This document shows, in pieces, positions 33,817 to 41,794 of a stretch of DNA of 41,794 bases; positions within the stretch are counted from its first letter, which is position 1, and every line of letters begins with the position of its first letter. The position numbers and the translations under genes are program-made. The notes beneath the pieces were generated by a model, which saw only the letters and a program-made list of their open reading frames with translations, was not told where the DNA came from and made no database searches. The stretch lies in assembly GCA_947303855.1 (NCBI GenBank), contig CAMYZO010000023.1, positions 1 through 41,794 of the forward strand, written 5' to 3'. This DNA comes from an uncultured Prevotellaceae bacterium. GTDB lineage: Bacteria > Bacteroidota > Bacteroidia > Bacteroidales > Bacteroidaceae.

Positions 33817-36537
33817 ATGCAAAAAAATCTACGCTATTCATTAGTCTTTCTAATGGCAATGGTCATGGGGACTGCTTTTGGTCAAGAGGTAACTCTGGAT
33901 TTTACCCTTGCCGATGCTAACGATTCTAAGGTCAGTGCCTGGGGATTCCCGGCAGGTTCTGCTAACAAGTTAGTTAAGGAGCAATCGTTCACCTATGGCG
34001 GCTACACTGTCAAGGTGGCAGGCTCGGCCGGCTACTACTGGCACGACAAAGATCACTACCTACTGTTTGGTAAGCAGGGTGCCACAGTGACCCTGCCCGC
34101 CTTCAGCTTCGATGTGGAGCGCATTGATGTTGAGGGCAATTCTGGCGCTTCTGCCAAAACTGTGCAAAACATCTATGTCGGAGAGGAAGCCGTCAGTACC
34201 GAAACTGAAGGTGTAACGGGTGTGAACGTTTACAACATTGCAGCCGGCAAGCAGGCCGCAGGCACCATCTACGTCATTAAGGTGAACAGTGCCCACAACG
34301 ATCAGATTAAGACCATCAAGGTGTGGAAGAAGGGCACGGCTCAGGAAGTGACCGTTCCTGTGGCTGACAACATCGCAGCCTTCACCGCCCTGGGCAATGG
34401 CACAGAGGCCGAGTTGAAACTCGACGGTGCCAAGGTTACCTATGTCAGCCCCGACTCGAAGAGCGTCTATGTACGCGATGCTACGGGCGGCATGTGCTTC
34501 TACAGCCAGGACGCCTTTGCCGAGGCTACCAACAAGTGGGTGCTGGGCGGCAGTCTGAAGGGCAAGGTAAGCATCCGTAACAACATGACCCAGATGAACA
34601 TTACCGATGCAGCCGCCCTGACACATACCGAGGGTGCAGAGTATGCACCGGTGGCAGTGACCATGGCCGAGCTGAAGGACCATGTCGGCGACTTGGTTAA
34701 ACTGACGGAGGATTTCACGGCTACGGATGTTTCGGGCAAGTTCTATAACAATGAGGCCAAGGACGTACAGCTCTACGACAACTTCAAACTGGGCTATACC
34801 GTGAATGCTGGCGACGTGCTGAAGAACTTGACAGGCGTTGTTATCATGTATAACACGCAAGTGGAACTGGCTCCCACCGTTGCGCCTTCAACTGATGGTG
34901 GTGCCGATGAGCCTATCCTCACGCTGAAAGGTAAGGTGGGAGAAGAAGTGTCGCTGACCTTCGGTGTCTATGAAACCGAGGATACCTATAGCGTTGACTT
35001 CGGTGACGGCAACCTGCAGACCAATAAGGTTGGTATTAACAACGCTGGTCCTGTGCAAGAAGACGGAACTACTACTACGGCTACAGTGTTTAAGGGAACC
35101 GTTGCCGGCGACGGTACCGTCAAGGTTTATGGTAAAAATGACATTTGGTATTTCCTCGTCTCTGGTGATGCTATGCCCACCACCTTTGACCAGGCCAAGC
35201 TGATGAACGTTGTTCAGATGAGCATTACTGGTGCTAACGCTGAGAGCGTTGCGCTTCCCGCTTATGAGAAGTTGACGCAGTTCTCATTCAACAACAGCCC
35301 CGTGAAGAAAGTCGATGTGTCAAAGGTGACAACGCTGATAAGAATTGACATTTACAATACAACACAAAGTGCTTATGAGCCTCAGTTGGAGACCATTGAC
35401 CTCAGCAAGAACGTAGATTTGGAAACAATCGTATTGGGTGGAAATTCCTATAAGAAAGGTGTGCTCAAGGCTCTTGACCTTACCAACAATACCAAGCTGA
35501 CGCAGATTTCTGCAGAAAACAACAAGATAACTACAGTCACGGGTATTCCTGTGTCAGTAAAGAATATCTATCTTTCCAACAATGAACTGGCAAGCTTGAC
35601 GTTCCCAGAGTTAACCTCAAAGGGCACTATCCAGATTCAGAACAACAAGTTTACGCTGGCCACATTGCCAACCAAACCGGCAATTACGAGTACAAGTAAG
35701 TATACCTATGCTCCCCAGCCTGCTTATCTGGTTGACGAGATGCTTGAGGTGCTTGACCTGAGTTCTCAGCTGACGGCTACGGGCATTCTGACTGAGCCTG
35801 CAACAACGACCTACAGCTTTGTTACGGCCAGTGGCACAGCTCTTGTTGAGGGTACCGACTATGAGGTCACCGCTCCTGGCAAGTTCAAGTTCTTGAAGGG
35901 ACAGGACGAGAAGGTACACGGTGTGATGGCTACCACTGCTTTCCCGAAGTTCTCAGGTGCTAACGCATACGTCACCACCGACTTTGCTATCGGCAAGAGC
36001 AATTCTGCCACCTTCGACTTTGAGAATAACAATGGCGATTGGCCTATTGGTGAGGGTGCCGATTATGCCAAGGGTGAACTTAAAGAGGATAATCCTATCA
36101 CCAAGAATGGTGTCACGCTGACAGGTATTCAGGGTTCTGCCACAACTGCAGTGCGTTATGCTACTAATGCTTCAAAGGGTAATTGCCTGTGGATTTTCAA
36201 GAACAATGCTATCAAACTGTCTGCTCCTGAGGGTATGGACATCGTGAAAGTAGAGGTTACCATGCAGACCGGTTCGTTCGATCTTGCTCCCTCTACAGGT
36301 GAAGTCGCCGATAACGTATGGACAGGTAAAGCTTCTGAGGTGACCTTTGGTCCTAATGCCAAGGGCACACGCTATGTATATGCCATAAAGGTGACTCTTG
36401 AGGAGAATGCCTCAGCAATAAAGTCCATTCAGACTCAGAAGGGTAATGGTAAGATTTACAACCTGCAGGGCGTAGAGGTGGCTCAGCCTGTGAAGGGCCT
36501 GTATATCCAGAATGGCAAGAAGGTCATTGTGAAATAA
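33817..36537 (+). CDS. Secreted multidomain protein with leucine-rich repeats and KGLY tail
   Basis: The 906-aa product has a signal peptide (YSLVFLMAMVMGTAFGQ). The first part is an Ig/beta-sandwich (TLDFTLADANDSKVSAWGFP). The middle resembles OB-fold-like surface domains (AELKLDGAKVTYVSPDSKSVYVRD, MYNTQVELAP). Leucine-rich segments follow (LETIDLSKNVDLETIVLGGN, LKALDLTNNTKLTQISAENN, NIYLSNNELASL). A further beta domain precedes the end IYNLQGVEV...KGLYIQNGKKVIVK. No catalytic motif was found. It is transcribed divergently from susC, shares the tail with three operon proteins, and ends at a strong terminator. Confidence 0.78.
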   Translation: MQKNLRYSLVFLMAMVMGTAFGQEVTLDFTLADANDSKVSAWGFPAGSANKLVKEQSFTYGGYTVKVAGSAGYYWHDKDHYLLFGKQGATVTLPAFSFDVERIDVEGNSGASAKTVQNIYVGEEAVSTETEGVTGVNVYNIAAGKQAAGTIYVIKVNSAHNDQIKTIKVWKKGTAQEVTVPVADNIAAFTALGNGTEAELKLDGAKVTYVSPDSKSVYVRDATGGMCFYSQDAFAEATNKWVLGGSLKGKVSIRNNMTQMNITDAAALTHTEGAEYAPVAVTMAELKDHVGDLVKLTEDFTATDVSGKFYNNEAKDVQLYDNFKLGYTVNAGDVLKNLTGVVIMYNTQVELAPTVAPSTDGGADEPILTLKGKVGEEVSLTFGVYETEDTYSVDFGDGNLQTNKVGINNAGPVQEDGTTTTATVFKGTVAGDGTVKVYGKNDIWYFLVSGDAMPTTFDQAKLMNVVQMSITGANAESVALPAYEKLTQFSFNNSPVKKVDVSKVTTLIRIDIYNTTQSAYEPQLETIDLSKNVDLETIVLGGNSYKKGVLKALDLTNNTKLTQISAENNKITTVTGIPVSVKNIYLSNNELASLTFPELTSKGTIQIQNNKFTLATLPTKPAITSTSKYTYAPQPAYLVDEMLEVLDLSSQLTATGILTEPATTTYSFVTASGTALVEGTDYEVTAPGKFKFLKGQDEKVHGVMATTAFPKFSGANAYVTTDFAIGKSNSATFDFENNNGDWPIGEGADYAKGELKEDNPITKNGVTLTGIQGSATTAVRYATNASKGNCLWIFKNNAIKLSAPEGMDIVKVEVTMQTGSFDLAPSTGEVADNVWTGKASEVTFGPNAKGTRYVYAIKVTLEENASAIKSIQTQKGNGKIYNLQGVEVAQPVKGLYIQNGKKVIVK

Positions 36538-36556
36538 GCAGACTCTGAACTACCAA

Positions 36557-36591
36557 CAATAAAGCCTCGCCAAATCGGCGAGGCTTTATTG
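36557..36591. terminator. Strong bidirectional terminator
   Basis: A perfect 15-bp stem, 36557-36571 with 36577-36591, has loop AAATC and is flanked by A-rich and T-rich arms. It serves both the rightward LRR gene and the leftward efflux operon, whose last gene ends at 36610. Confidence 0.9.
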
Positions 36592-36609
36592 TGCTTGGCA
36601 GGTTCGGGA

Positions 36610-36948
36610 TTAGTGCTTCCCGGCGTTGTCGCGGTACTTGCAGCAGCCGGGCAGCTTGTCGTACACGGCCTTGTCGGCTTTCAGCGTGCCCGTGTCGTGA
36701 CCGGCCTTGGCAATAGCCTGCTGCACCTTCTCAGGGGCGGTCTGCTTGTTGTCGTAGACCAGCGAGAGCTGTCCGCTCTGCTTGTTCCAGCGGGCGCTTG
36801 TGACACCCTTCACACTCTTGGCAGCCTTCTCGATGCGCTTCTGGCACATGTCGCAGTTGCCCTTCACTTCAAACGTCGTCTTGACGGTCTTGGCCTCGGC
36901 GGTGCCCAGCATGAGCACAGCGGCCAACAGTAGCATTGTTTTCTTCAT
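36610..36948 (-). CDS. Periplasmic heavy-metal-associated (HMA) protein
   Basis: The 112-aa protein has a signal peptide (TMLLLAAVLMLGTAEA) and one HMA domain, TTFEVKGNCDMCQKRIE, with the metal-binding CxxC (CDMC). A C-terminal CC pair in KLPGCCKYRDN adds possible ligands. Export is implied by the signal peptide. It follows CusB in the same operon and may act as a periplasmic metal chaperone for the pump, probably for Cu(I) or Ag(I). The metal is inferred. Confidence 0.85.
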   Translation of the reverse strand: MKKTMLLLAAVLMLGTAEAKTVKTTFEVKGNCDMCQKRIEKAAKSVKGVTSARWNKQSGQLSLVYDNKQTAPEKVQQAIAKAGHDTGTLKADKAVYDKLPGCCKYRDNAGKH

Positions 36949-36965
36949 AATTTTTTATCCCTGTG

Positions 36966-36984
36966 GCCCCCTCACTTAGGGGGC
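36966..36984. repeat. GC-rich hairpin between cusB and the HMA gene
   Basis: GCCCCCT (36966-36972) pairs with AGGGGGC (36978-36984) around CACTT. It lies in the 41-nt gap between two operon genes. It resembles R1-R4 in being a palindrome at a gene junction, but lacks their TGGGTGGG flank. Confidence 0.6.
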
Positions 36985-36989
36985 AAAAG

Positions 36990-38228
36990 TTATTGATTCA
37001 TCATGCTTCGCTTACCGTCCAGCTGGGCGGCAGCATCAATGGCGAAGACGCCGTTGGTGACAATCTCCTCGCCCTCAGCAAGGCCGTCGGTCACCACATA
37101 GCCATCAGGCAACGAGGGACCAAGTGTCACCTGACGCAAGAGGAATGTGGGCTGTTGCTCCACGTCGTCCTTGACGTAGACCACGGAGCGGCGACCGGTC
37201 CAGAGCACGGCAGACTTGGGGATGATGACACCCTCGTCGGCATATTTCTGCATGGAGGCAGCCACATGACCCACCAGCAGCATCTCTGGCTTGAAGCGTC
37301 CGCCATTGTTCGTCAGCTCTACACGGACACCGGCAGTGCGTGTCTGTCCGTTCAGCACGGGGTCGACGAATGTCACCCAGCCGGTGAACGTCTCGCCAGG
37401 CAGCGCCTCGGCAGTGAACTGCACCTGCTGGCCACGGTGGACAAAGGGCAGGTCACTCTCATAGGCCTGGAAGATGGCCCATACGCGGCTCAGGTTGGCA
37501 ATCTGCAACAACGGTTGGCCTTGCCTCACGTAGTCGCCCTGCTCTACCTGCTTCTTGACAACGGTACCGCTGGTGTTAGCCTTCAGCTGCACGTAGGGAG
37601 ATGCCTTGCCCGTCTTGACCACCTCGTCAATCTGCGACTGGGGGATGTTCAGCAGACGCAGCTTCTCGGTAGCGGCATCGATGAGCACCTTCTGTGAGGT
37701 GCTGAGGGCCGACACCAGTTCCTGTTCGGCGGTGTACAGTTCGGGCGAGTAGATGACAGCCAGGGTCTGACCCTTGCCTACCTGGTCGCCCACGGCATTG
37801 ATGCAGAGACGCTCAATGCGCCCGCCAACGTAGGCCGACTGTGACTGCTGCTGGCGCTGGTCGGGCTCAATCTTGCCGAACAGGCGTATCTCCTTGTTGC
37901 CTGAGGGAGCGCCGACGATGGTGGTCTCCACATTGGCCAGAGCCATCGCCTCGTCGCTGAACATGACGGCATCGGGGTCGATGTCTGAGGAAGGCGTCAT
38001 ACCTTTCTCCATCTTGATAAGATCCATGCCGCACTTGGGGCACTTGCCAGGCTGAGGCTGTTTCACCTGTGGGTCCATGGAGCATGTCCACACGGCATCA
38101 CCCTCTTCTTCTGTCCCGCCTGCAGCAACCCCGTTGCAGCCGATACACCCCCGTAGTAGCACCCCCAGCAGCAGACCTGCGGCAAGTGTCAGCGTATAAC
38201 CCGTCCATTTCTTGTTATTGATTTCCAT
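36990..38228 (-). CDS. cusB: RND efflux periplasmic adaptor, CusB-like
   Basis: The 412-aa protein begins with a membrane anchor or lipoprotein signal (LAAGLLLGVLLRGC). It then has a heavy-metal-binding domain, VWTCSMDPQVKQPQP...GKCPKCGMDLIKM, of the kind found in Cu/Ag efflux adaptors. The membrane-fusion core follows: lipoyl/hairpin and beta-barrel blocks QSAYVGGRIERLCINAVGDQ, GKGQTLAVIYSPEL and GDYVRQGQPLLQIANLSRVW. The C-terminal part has KSAVLWTGRRSVVYVKDD. It connects CusA and CusC. Its start overlaps the cusC stop by 14 nt. The metal-binding domain is the best argument for Cu/Ag rather than drug efflux. Confidence 0.9.
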   Translation of the reverse strand: MEINNKKWTGYTLTLAAGLLLGVLLRGCIGCNGVAAGGTEEEGDAVWTCSMDPQVKQPQPGKCPKCGMDLIKMEKGMTPSSDIDPDAVMFSDEAMALANVETTIVGAPSGNKEIRLFGKIEPDQRQQQSQSAYVGGRIERLCINAVGDQVGKGQTLAVIYSPELYTAEQELVSALSTSQKVLIDAATEKLRLLNIPQSQIDEVVKTGKASPYVQLKANTSGTVVKKQVEQGDYVRQGQPLLQIANLSRVWAIFQAYESDLPFVHRGQQVQFTAEALPGETFTGWVTFVDPVLNGQTRTAGVRVELTNNGGRFKPEMLLVGHVAASMQKYADEGVIIPKSAVLWTGRRSVVYVKDDVEQQPTFLLRQVTLGPSLPDGYVVTDGLAEGEEIVTNGVFAIDAAAQLDGKRSMMNQ

Positions 38229-39552
38229 GAGTCATTCCTCCTTTCTCGTCTTTCATTTGTACCGATGCTAATTTCTCGAATTCAGCCACAATCATGTTGT
38301 ACTGAGCCCTTGCCTCAGCATGGCTGAAGGCGTAGGATAGCTGTTCGCGCTCTGTCTGCAGGATGTCGCTCAGCGTGGTGGTGCCGGTAGCATATTCGCC
38401 GGCCATCAGCTGCAGGGTCTGGCTGAGGATGTCCATGTCGCGGCGGTAGAGGGTCATCTTGCGCTTCACGTCCTCAGCACGCTGGCCTATGCTGAGCAGC
38501 TGCGAGCGCAGCATGTCAGCCCGTCGCAGGTAGCTTTCGTCAGCTGTCTGCTTCATCAGCTCGGCAGCACGCCGCTGGGCCTTGATCTTATGACGGTAGA
38601 TAGGCAGCGTCACCTTCAGCATGCCCATCCACATGTCGTCGCCGTTCATGTCGGGCATGGCCATGGCATCGGTGCGTTCCTTGTTGAGCATGTATTGCAC
38701 TCCCACTCCCACCATGGGCAGTCCCATGCGGCGGGCTTTCTCGCCTTGCGCCTCATATTGCTCACCCTGGGCGCGGAGCGACAGCAGGTCGGGCGACCGC
38801 CGCTCTATCTCGGCCCACTCCACGATAGGCATCTCCGACAGCACGATGGAGTCGGGGAGAACCAGTGGCGAGGCCGGGTCACGATGCAGCAGCAGGTTGA
38901 ACTGCTCTTGCTGCAGCTTCAGCAGCGACTCCAGACTCTCTACCTGCTCCTCCAACTTCAGCTGCTCTGCCTGCAGGCGGTACTGGTCGCTCATGCGGGT
39001 GCCCTTCATGCCGTTGGTAGAACTTTTGTATTTGTAGACGGCCAGGTCGCCGATGTCCTTGAACAGCCGCAGATGCTCGCGGGTGGTGGCCAGCTTTTCG
39101 CGCGTCACCAGCATCTTGTACCACAGCTGCTCCACGTCGTAGGCCAGCTGTATGCCGCCTTCGCGGTAGCGCTGCCACATGGTTTCTGCCTGCCATGCTT
39201 TCTCGTGTTTGGCGGCTTTCATGGCACCGAACCACGGGAACATCTGCATGAGCGATACTGACAGTACCTGACGGCCACCCACCTGTGTCATCGGCTTCGG
39301 GTAGAAGTTCACTGACAGCTCCGGGTCGCCCAATGTGCCTGCGGGACAGACAGCTTCCATGGCGGCCTCATAGGCATGCCAGCGTGCCATCACCTCAGGG
39401 TTCTCCCTCAGAGCAGCCTTGATGTAGGTTTGAAGGGAGTCGGTCTGGGCATGGGCAGGCAATAGTATGAGCATAAAAAGCCCACCCAAGCCCTCCCGAA
39501 GGGAGGGATGTCTGAATAGCAGATGGCGGAGTATACTAAATAGACTGTTCAT
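38215..39552 (-). CDS. TolC-family outer-membrane efflux protein, CusC-like
   Basis: The 445-aa protein has the repeated TolC pattern of paired long helices, for example LQTYIKAALRENPEVMARWHAYEAAM, LGDPELSVNFYPKPM and the matching second-half block QTEREQLSYAFSHAEARAQYNMIVAEFEKL. The signal peptide is unusual: MNSLFSILRHLLFRHPSLREGLGG precedes the hydrophobic core LFMLILLPAHAQ. Residues 15-25 of this long n-region come from the palindromic repeat R3. No closer start gives a usable signal. It sits between cusA and cusB. Confidence 0.88.
   Translation of the reverse strand: MNSLFSILRHLLFRHPSLREGLGGLFMLILLPAHAQTDSLQTYIKAALRENPEVMARWHAYEAAMEAVCPAGTLGDPELSVNFYPKPMTQVGGRQVLSVSLMQMFPWFGAMKAAKHEKAWQAETMWQRYREGGIQLAYDVEQLWYKMLVTREKLATTREHLRLFKDIGDLAVYKYKSSTNGMKGTRMSDQYRLQAEQLKLEEQVESLESLLKLQQEQFNLLLHRDPASPLVLPDSIVLSEMPIVEWAEIERRSPDLLSLRAQGEQYEAQGEKARRMGLPMVGVGVQYMLNKERTDAMAMPDMNGDDMWMGMLKVTLPIYRHKIKAQRRAAELMKQTADESYLRRADMLRSQLLSIGQRAEDVKRKMTLYRRDMDILSQTLQLMAGEYATGTTTLSDILQTEREQLSYAFSHAEARAQYNMIVAEFEKLASVQMKDEKGGMTHGNQ
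39480..39508 (-). repeat. REP-like palindromic element R3, inside the CusC signal peptide
   Basis: CCCTCCC pairs with GGGAGGG (39491-39497/39501-39507, loop GAA) and is flanked by GCCCACCCAAG. It is the exact reverse complement of R4 over at least 28 nt. It encodes about residues 15-25 of the CusC-like protein. Confidence 0.85.
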
Positions 39553-39579
39553 AAAATAATCATTTGAATAGATGTGTAT

Positions 39580-41794
39580 CTAAACACCCCTCCCTTCGGG
39601 AGGGCTTGGGTGGGCTCTTAGTGCGTTTTCCCTCCACCAGCACTGCAGCACCGGCACCACGAACATGGTCATGGTCTGAATCATCATACCGCCAAAGGTG
39701 GGGATAGACATCGGCACCATCACGTCGGCACCCTTGCCCGTCGACGACAACACCGGCAGCAGCGCAATCAGCGTGGTGGCAGTGGTCATGGCAGCGGGGC
39801 GCACCCGTTTCTTGCCGGCTTCTACCACAGCCTCAATGATGTCTGTCTTGGTCTGGGGATTGCGGGTGAGGAACGTCTGGTGGATATACGTACCCATCAG
39901 CACACCGTCGTCGGTGGCAATGCCGAACAGGGCGATGAAGCCCACCCAGACGGCAACACTCAGATTGATGGTACCCATGCCGAAGAGCGTCCGCATGTTG
40001 ACGTCGCAGACGGTGAAGTCCATGAACCACGGCTGTCCGTAGAGCCATATCAGGATGAATCCGCCGGCAAAAGCCACGAAGACGCCCGAGAAGTGGATGA
40101 GCGAAGCCGTGACCGAACGGAACTGGAAATAGAGGATGAGCAGGATAATCATCAGTGCCATGGGGATGACAATCTGCAACCGCTTGGCGGCATGCTCCTG
40201 CTGCTGGTAGGTGCCGGTAAAGGCATAGCTGACACCCTTGGGCAGTACAATCTTGCCCGTTTTTACCTTTTCGTCAAGCACGCGCTTCACCTCGTTTACC
40301 ACCTCGACCTCTGCCAGTGAGGCTGTCTTGTCAAACGTAATGTAACCCACGAGGAACGTGTTCTCGCTGTTAATCATCGTAGCACCACGGGTGAACTGTA
40401 TGTCGGCCACCTGGCCCAGTGGTATCTGCGTACCATTCATGGCTGGGATGAGCACCTGTGACAGCACGTCGGGGTCGTCGCGCAGCTCTCGTGCATAGCG
40501 CACCCTGATGGGGAACCGCTCGCGGCCCTCCACGGTATTGCCTTCGCTCATGCCGCCAATGGCCGTTGAGAGGATGCTCTGCACGTCGCCAACCTGGATG
40601 CCGTAGCGCGACAGTTTCTCGCGGTCGAGCTTGATCTCAATATAGGGAGCACCAGAGGCACGGTCGTAGTAGACCGAGGCACTGTTCACTTCGGGAATCT
40701 GGCGCATGACTTTCTCAAATTGCAGGCCCGCCTGCTCTATCGACTCCAGGTCGGGACCGTAGATTTTCAGTCCCATCGGAGCCTTCAGTCCCGTGGAGAG
40801 CATCACCTGACGGGTGGCGATGGGCTGCAGCTTGGGTGAACCTGTGACGCCGGGGATGCGTGTCACCTCAGCGATTTTCTCCCAGATGTCGTCGGCAGTG
40901 CGAATCTCTGGCCGCCACTGACGGTGGTAGCCGTCCTTGTACAGCTTGCGGTGCCCGTTCTCGTCGAGTTCGTATTCTGGCTTATAGTTGATGACGGTCT
41001 CATACATCTGTATAGGTGCCGGGTCCAGGGCAGAGTTTACGCGGCCCCATTTGCCCACCACTGACTCCACCTCGGGAATGGCCTTGATACGGCGGTCCAG
41101 AATCTTGCAGTAGCGTATGTTCTCGTCAACGCCGGTATGGGGCATTGACGTGGGCATGAGCATGAACGACCCCTCATCGAGTGTCGGCATGAACTCCTGG
41201 CCACACTGTCGCCAGATGAGTATGCCGCAGACAAGCGTTGCCAACGGCACCGTCATGAACAGCAGCCGGTGGCTGAGGCACCAGCGCAGTATGCGTTCGT
41301 AGAAGATGACCAGCAGCCACAGGAGTCCTAAGATGGTGCCCACGATGGCGGCCACAAACAGCACGTTCAGGAGGATGCCGTTGTCAGGCCCCAGTGGCAG
41401 CCATAAATCACTCAACAGGTAGACGGCCAGCACCACTACCAGCGCTATCAGCAAGTAGTTGAGGGCTTTACCGGAAATTCTGGAAACTCCAGAAAACCAG
41501 GAAAACCACCCTTTCCCTCTTATTGAGAACACCCAGTAGGCCAGTGTGGGCAGCACGAGGAAGCCCAGCAGCAGTGCCGACAGCAGTGCAAAGGTCTTGG
41601 TGAAGGCCAGGGGGTGAAACATCTTCCCCTCCTGGGCCTGCATGGCAAAGACAGGGATGAAGCTGACGACGGTGGTGGCCATGGCTGTCAGGATAGCCGA
41701 CGACACTTCGGTAACGCCCTCGAATATCACTGCCTCTAACCTCTCACCTCTCACCTCTTCCCTCTCACCTCTCACCTCTTCCCTCTCACCTCTC
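39580..41794 (-). CDS. cusA: Heavy-metal RND efflux pump CusA, partial (N-terminus outside window)
   Basis: The reading frame is open to the right edge, so the N-terminal part, about a third of the usual 1040 aa, is missing. No ATG start exists in the window; the first Met of the computed frame is a GTG inside a repeat. The fragment contains AMQAQEGKMFHPLAFTKTF, FMPTLDEGSFMLMPTSMP, LKAPMGLKIYGPDL and YVGFIALFGIATDDGVLMGTY, all characteristic of CusA/HME-type RND pumps that export Cu(I)/Ag(I). The C-terminus (AHPSPPEGRGV) is encoded by palindromic repeat R4, and two other repeats lie in frame at 41473-41508 and 41733-41794. The gene is upstream of cusC, cusB and the HMA gene. Confidence 0.92.
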   Translation of the reverse strand, partial: RGEREEVRGEREEVRGERLEAVIFEGVTEVSSAILTAMATTVVSFIPVFAMQAQEGKMFHPLAFTKTFALLSALLLGFLVLPTLAYWVFSIRGKGWFSWFSGVSRISGKALNYLLIALVVVLAVYLLSDLWLPLGPDNGILLNVLFVAAIVGTILGLLWLLVIFYERILRWCLSHRLLFMTVPLATLVCGILIWRQCGQEFMPTLDEGSFMLMPTSMPHTGVDENIRYCKILDRRIKAIPEVESVVGKWGRVNSALDPAPIQMYETVINYKPEYELDENGHRKLYKDGYHRQWRPEIRTADDIWEKIAEVTRIPGVTGSPKLQPIATRQVMLSTGLKAPMGLKIYGPDLESIEQAGLQFEKVMRQIPEVNSASVYYDRASGAPYIEIKLDREKLSRYGIQVGDVQSILSTAIGGMSEGNTVEGRERFPIRVRYARELRDDPDVLSQVLIPAMNGTQIPLGQVADIQFTRGATMINSENTFLVGYITFDKTASLAEVEVVNEVKRVLDEKVKTGKIVLPKGVSYAFTGTYQQQEHAAKRLQIVIPMALMIILLILYFQFRSVTASLIHFSGVFVAFAGGFILIWLYGQPWFMDFTVCDVNMRTLFGMGTINLSVAVWVGFIALFGIATDDGVLMGTYIHQTFLTRNPQTKTDIIEAVVEAGKKRVRPAAMTTATTLIALLPVLSSTGKGADVMVPMSIPTFGGMMIQTMTMFVVPVLQCWWRENALRAHPSPPEGRGV
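39587..39616 (+). repeat. REP-like palindromic element R4, inside the CusA C-terminus
   Basis: CCCTCCC pairs with GGGAGGG (39588-39594/39598-39604, loop TTC) and is followed by CTTGGGTGGGCT. It encodes the last residues of CusA (AHPSPPEGRGV). It is inverted relative to R3, with 78 bp between them. Confidence 0.85.
41473..41508 (-). repeat. 9-nt tandem repeat inside cusA
   Basis: Four 9-nt units on the plus strand are GGAAATTCT, GGAAACTCC, AGAAAACCA and GGAAAACCA. On the coding strand they give the tripeptide series WFS-WFS-GVS-RIS, in a predicted loop next to membrane segments. Nine is a multiple of three, so unit changes would preserve the frame. Confidence 0.75.
41733..41794 (-). repeat. 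Heptanucleotide tandem repeat inside cusA, at the window edge
   Basis: Nine units run to the window edge: CCTCTAA, CCTCTCA (twice), CCTCTTC, CCTCTCA (twice), CCTCTTC, CCTCTCA and a partial unit. The super-period is 21 bp (three heptamers). On the coding strand this is an in-frame heptapeptide repeat, VRGEREE, preceding LEAVIFEGV. It is the sister of the lpxB repeat and may extend further right. Confidence 0.88.

Noticed and set aside
41773..41775. Start codon of CusA at this position
   Set aside because: It is a GTG within a heptamer repeat and the frame stays open to the window edge; the true start lies outside the window.

Overview
This window looks like chromosomal DNA of a Bacteroidales bacterium, most likely a Prevotellaceae member (Prevotella, Segatella or a relative). 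The basis is the SusC/SusD pair, promoters of the Bacteroidetes type (TTTG-N19-TAnnTTTG), BspA-like leucine-rich secreted proteins, secreted proteins ending in a KG(I/L)Y(I/V)xxGKK tail, and the gene pair surE-lpxB facing cdsA-ftsH-rsfS. The species is inferred; no rRNA gene is present.

Layout. 1-6935: conserved envelope and housekeeping genes. The end of surE, lpxB and a GH3 lipoprotein run rightward and converge, with a 1-nt gap, on the leftward operon rsfS-ftsH-cdsA. 6982-7165: tRNA-Gln(CTG) with its own promoter and terminator. 7166-9285: a decayed accessory island holding a Fic-like relic, four 22-bp tandem repeats, an hsdS relic and a DUF1016/YhcG protein without its nuclease domain. 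9286-14840: a duplicated alpha/beta-hydrolase esterase, a large zinc metalloprotease and an AAA ATPase, all leftward. 14985-19467: a membrane TPR/HTH regulator divergent from three secreted or outer-membrane proteins. 19628-20460: a PIN-domain toxin-antitoxin pair.

20612-33722: a 300-bp inverted-repeat element lies against the end of a six-gene leftward operon (SusC, SusD, a secreted protein, a lipoprotein and two large secreted proteins). No glycoside hydrolase is in this operon. A divergent secreted LRR protein (33817-36537) shares the susC promoter region and the same C-terminal tail. 36557-41794: a leftward CusA-CusC-CusB heavy-metal RND efflux operon followed by a periplasmic HMA metal-binding protein and a strong terminator. 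cusA runs off the right edge.

The most unusual signals are short repeats that sit inside or at the edges of genes. These are heptanucleotide tandem repeats in frame in lpxB and cusA, a 9-nt repeat in frame in cusA, and two inverted pairs of palindromic REP-like elements placed at operon gene junctions. The REP-like elements form part of the signal peptides of SusD and CusC and the C-terminus of CusA. With the 300-bp inverted-repeat element and the 22-bp array, they suggest several active or formerly active small-repeat families in this genome.
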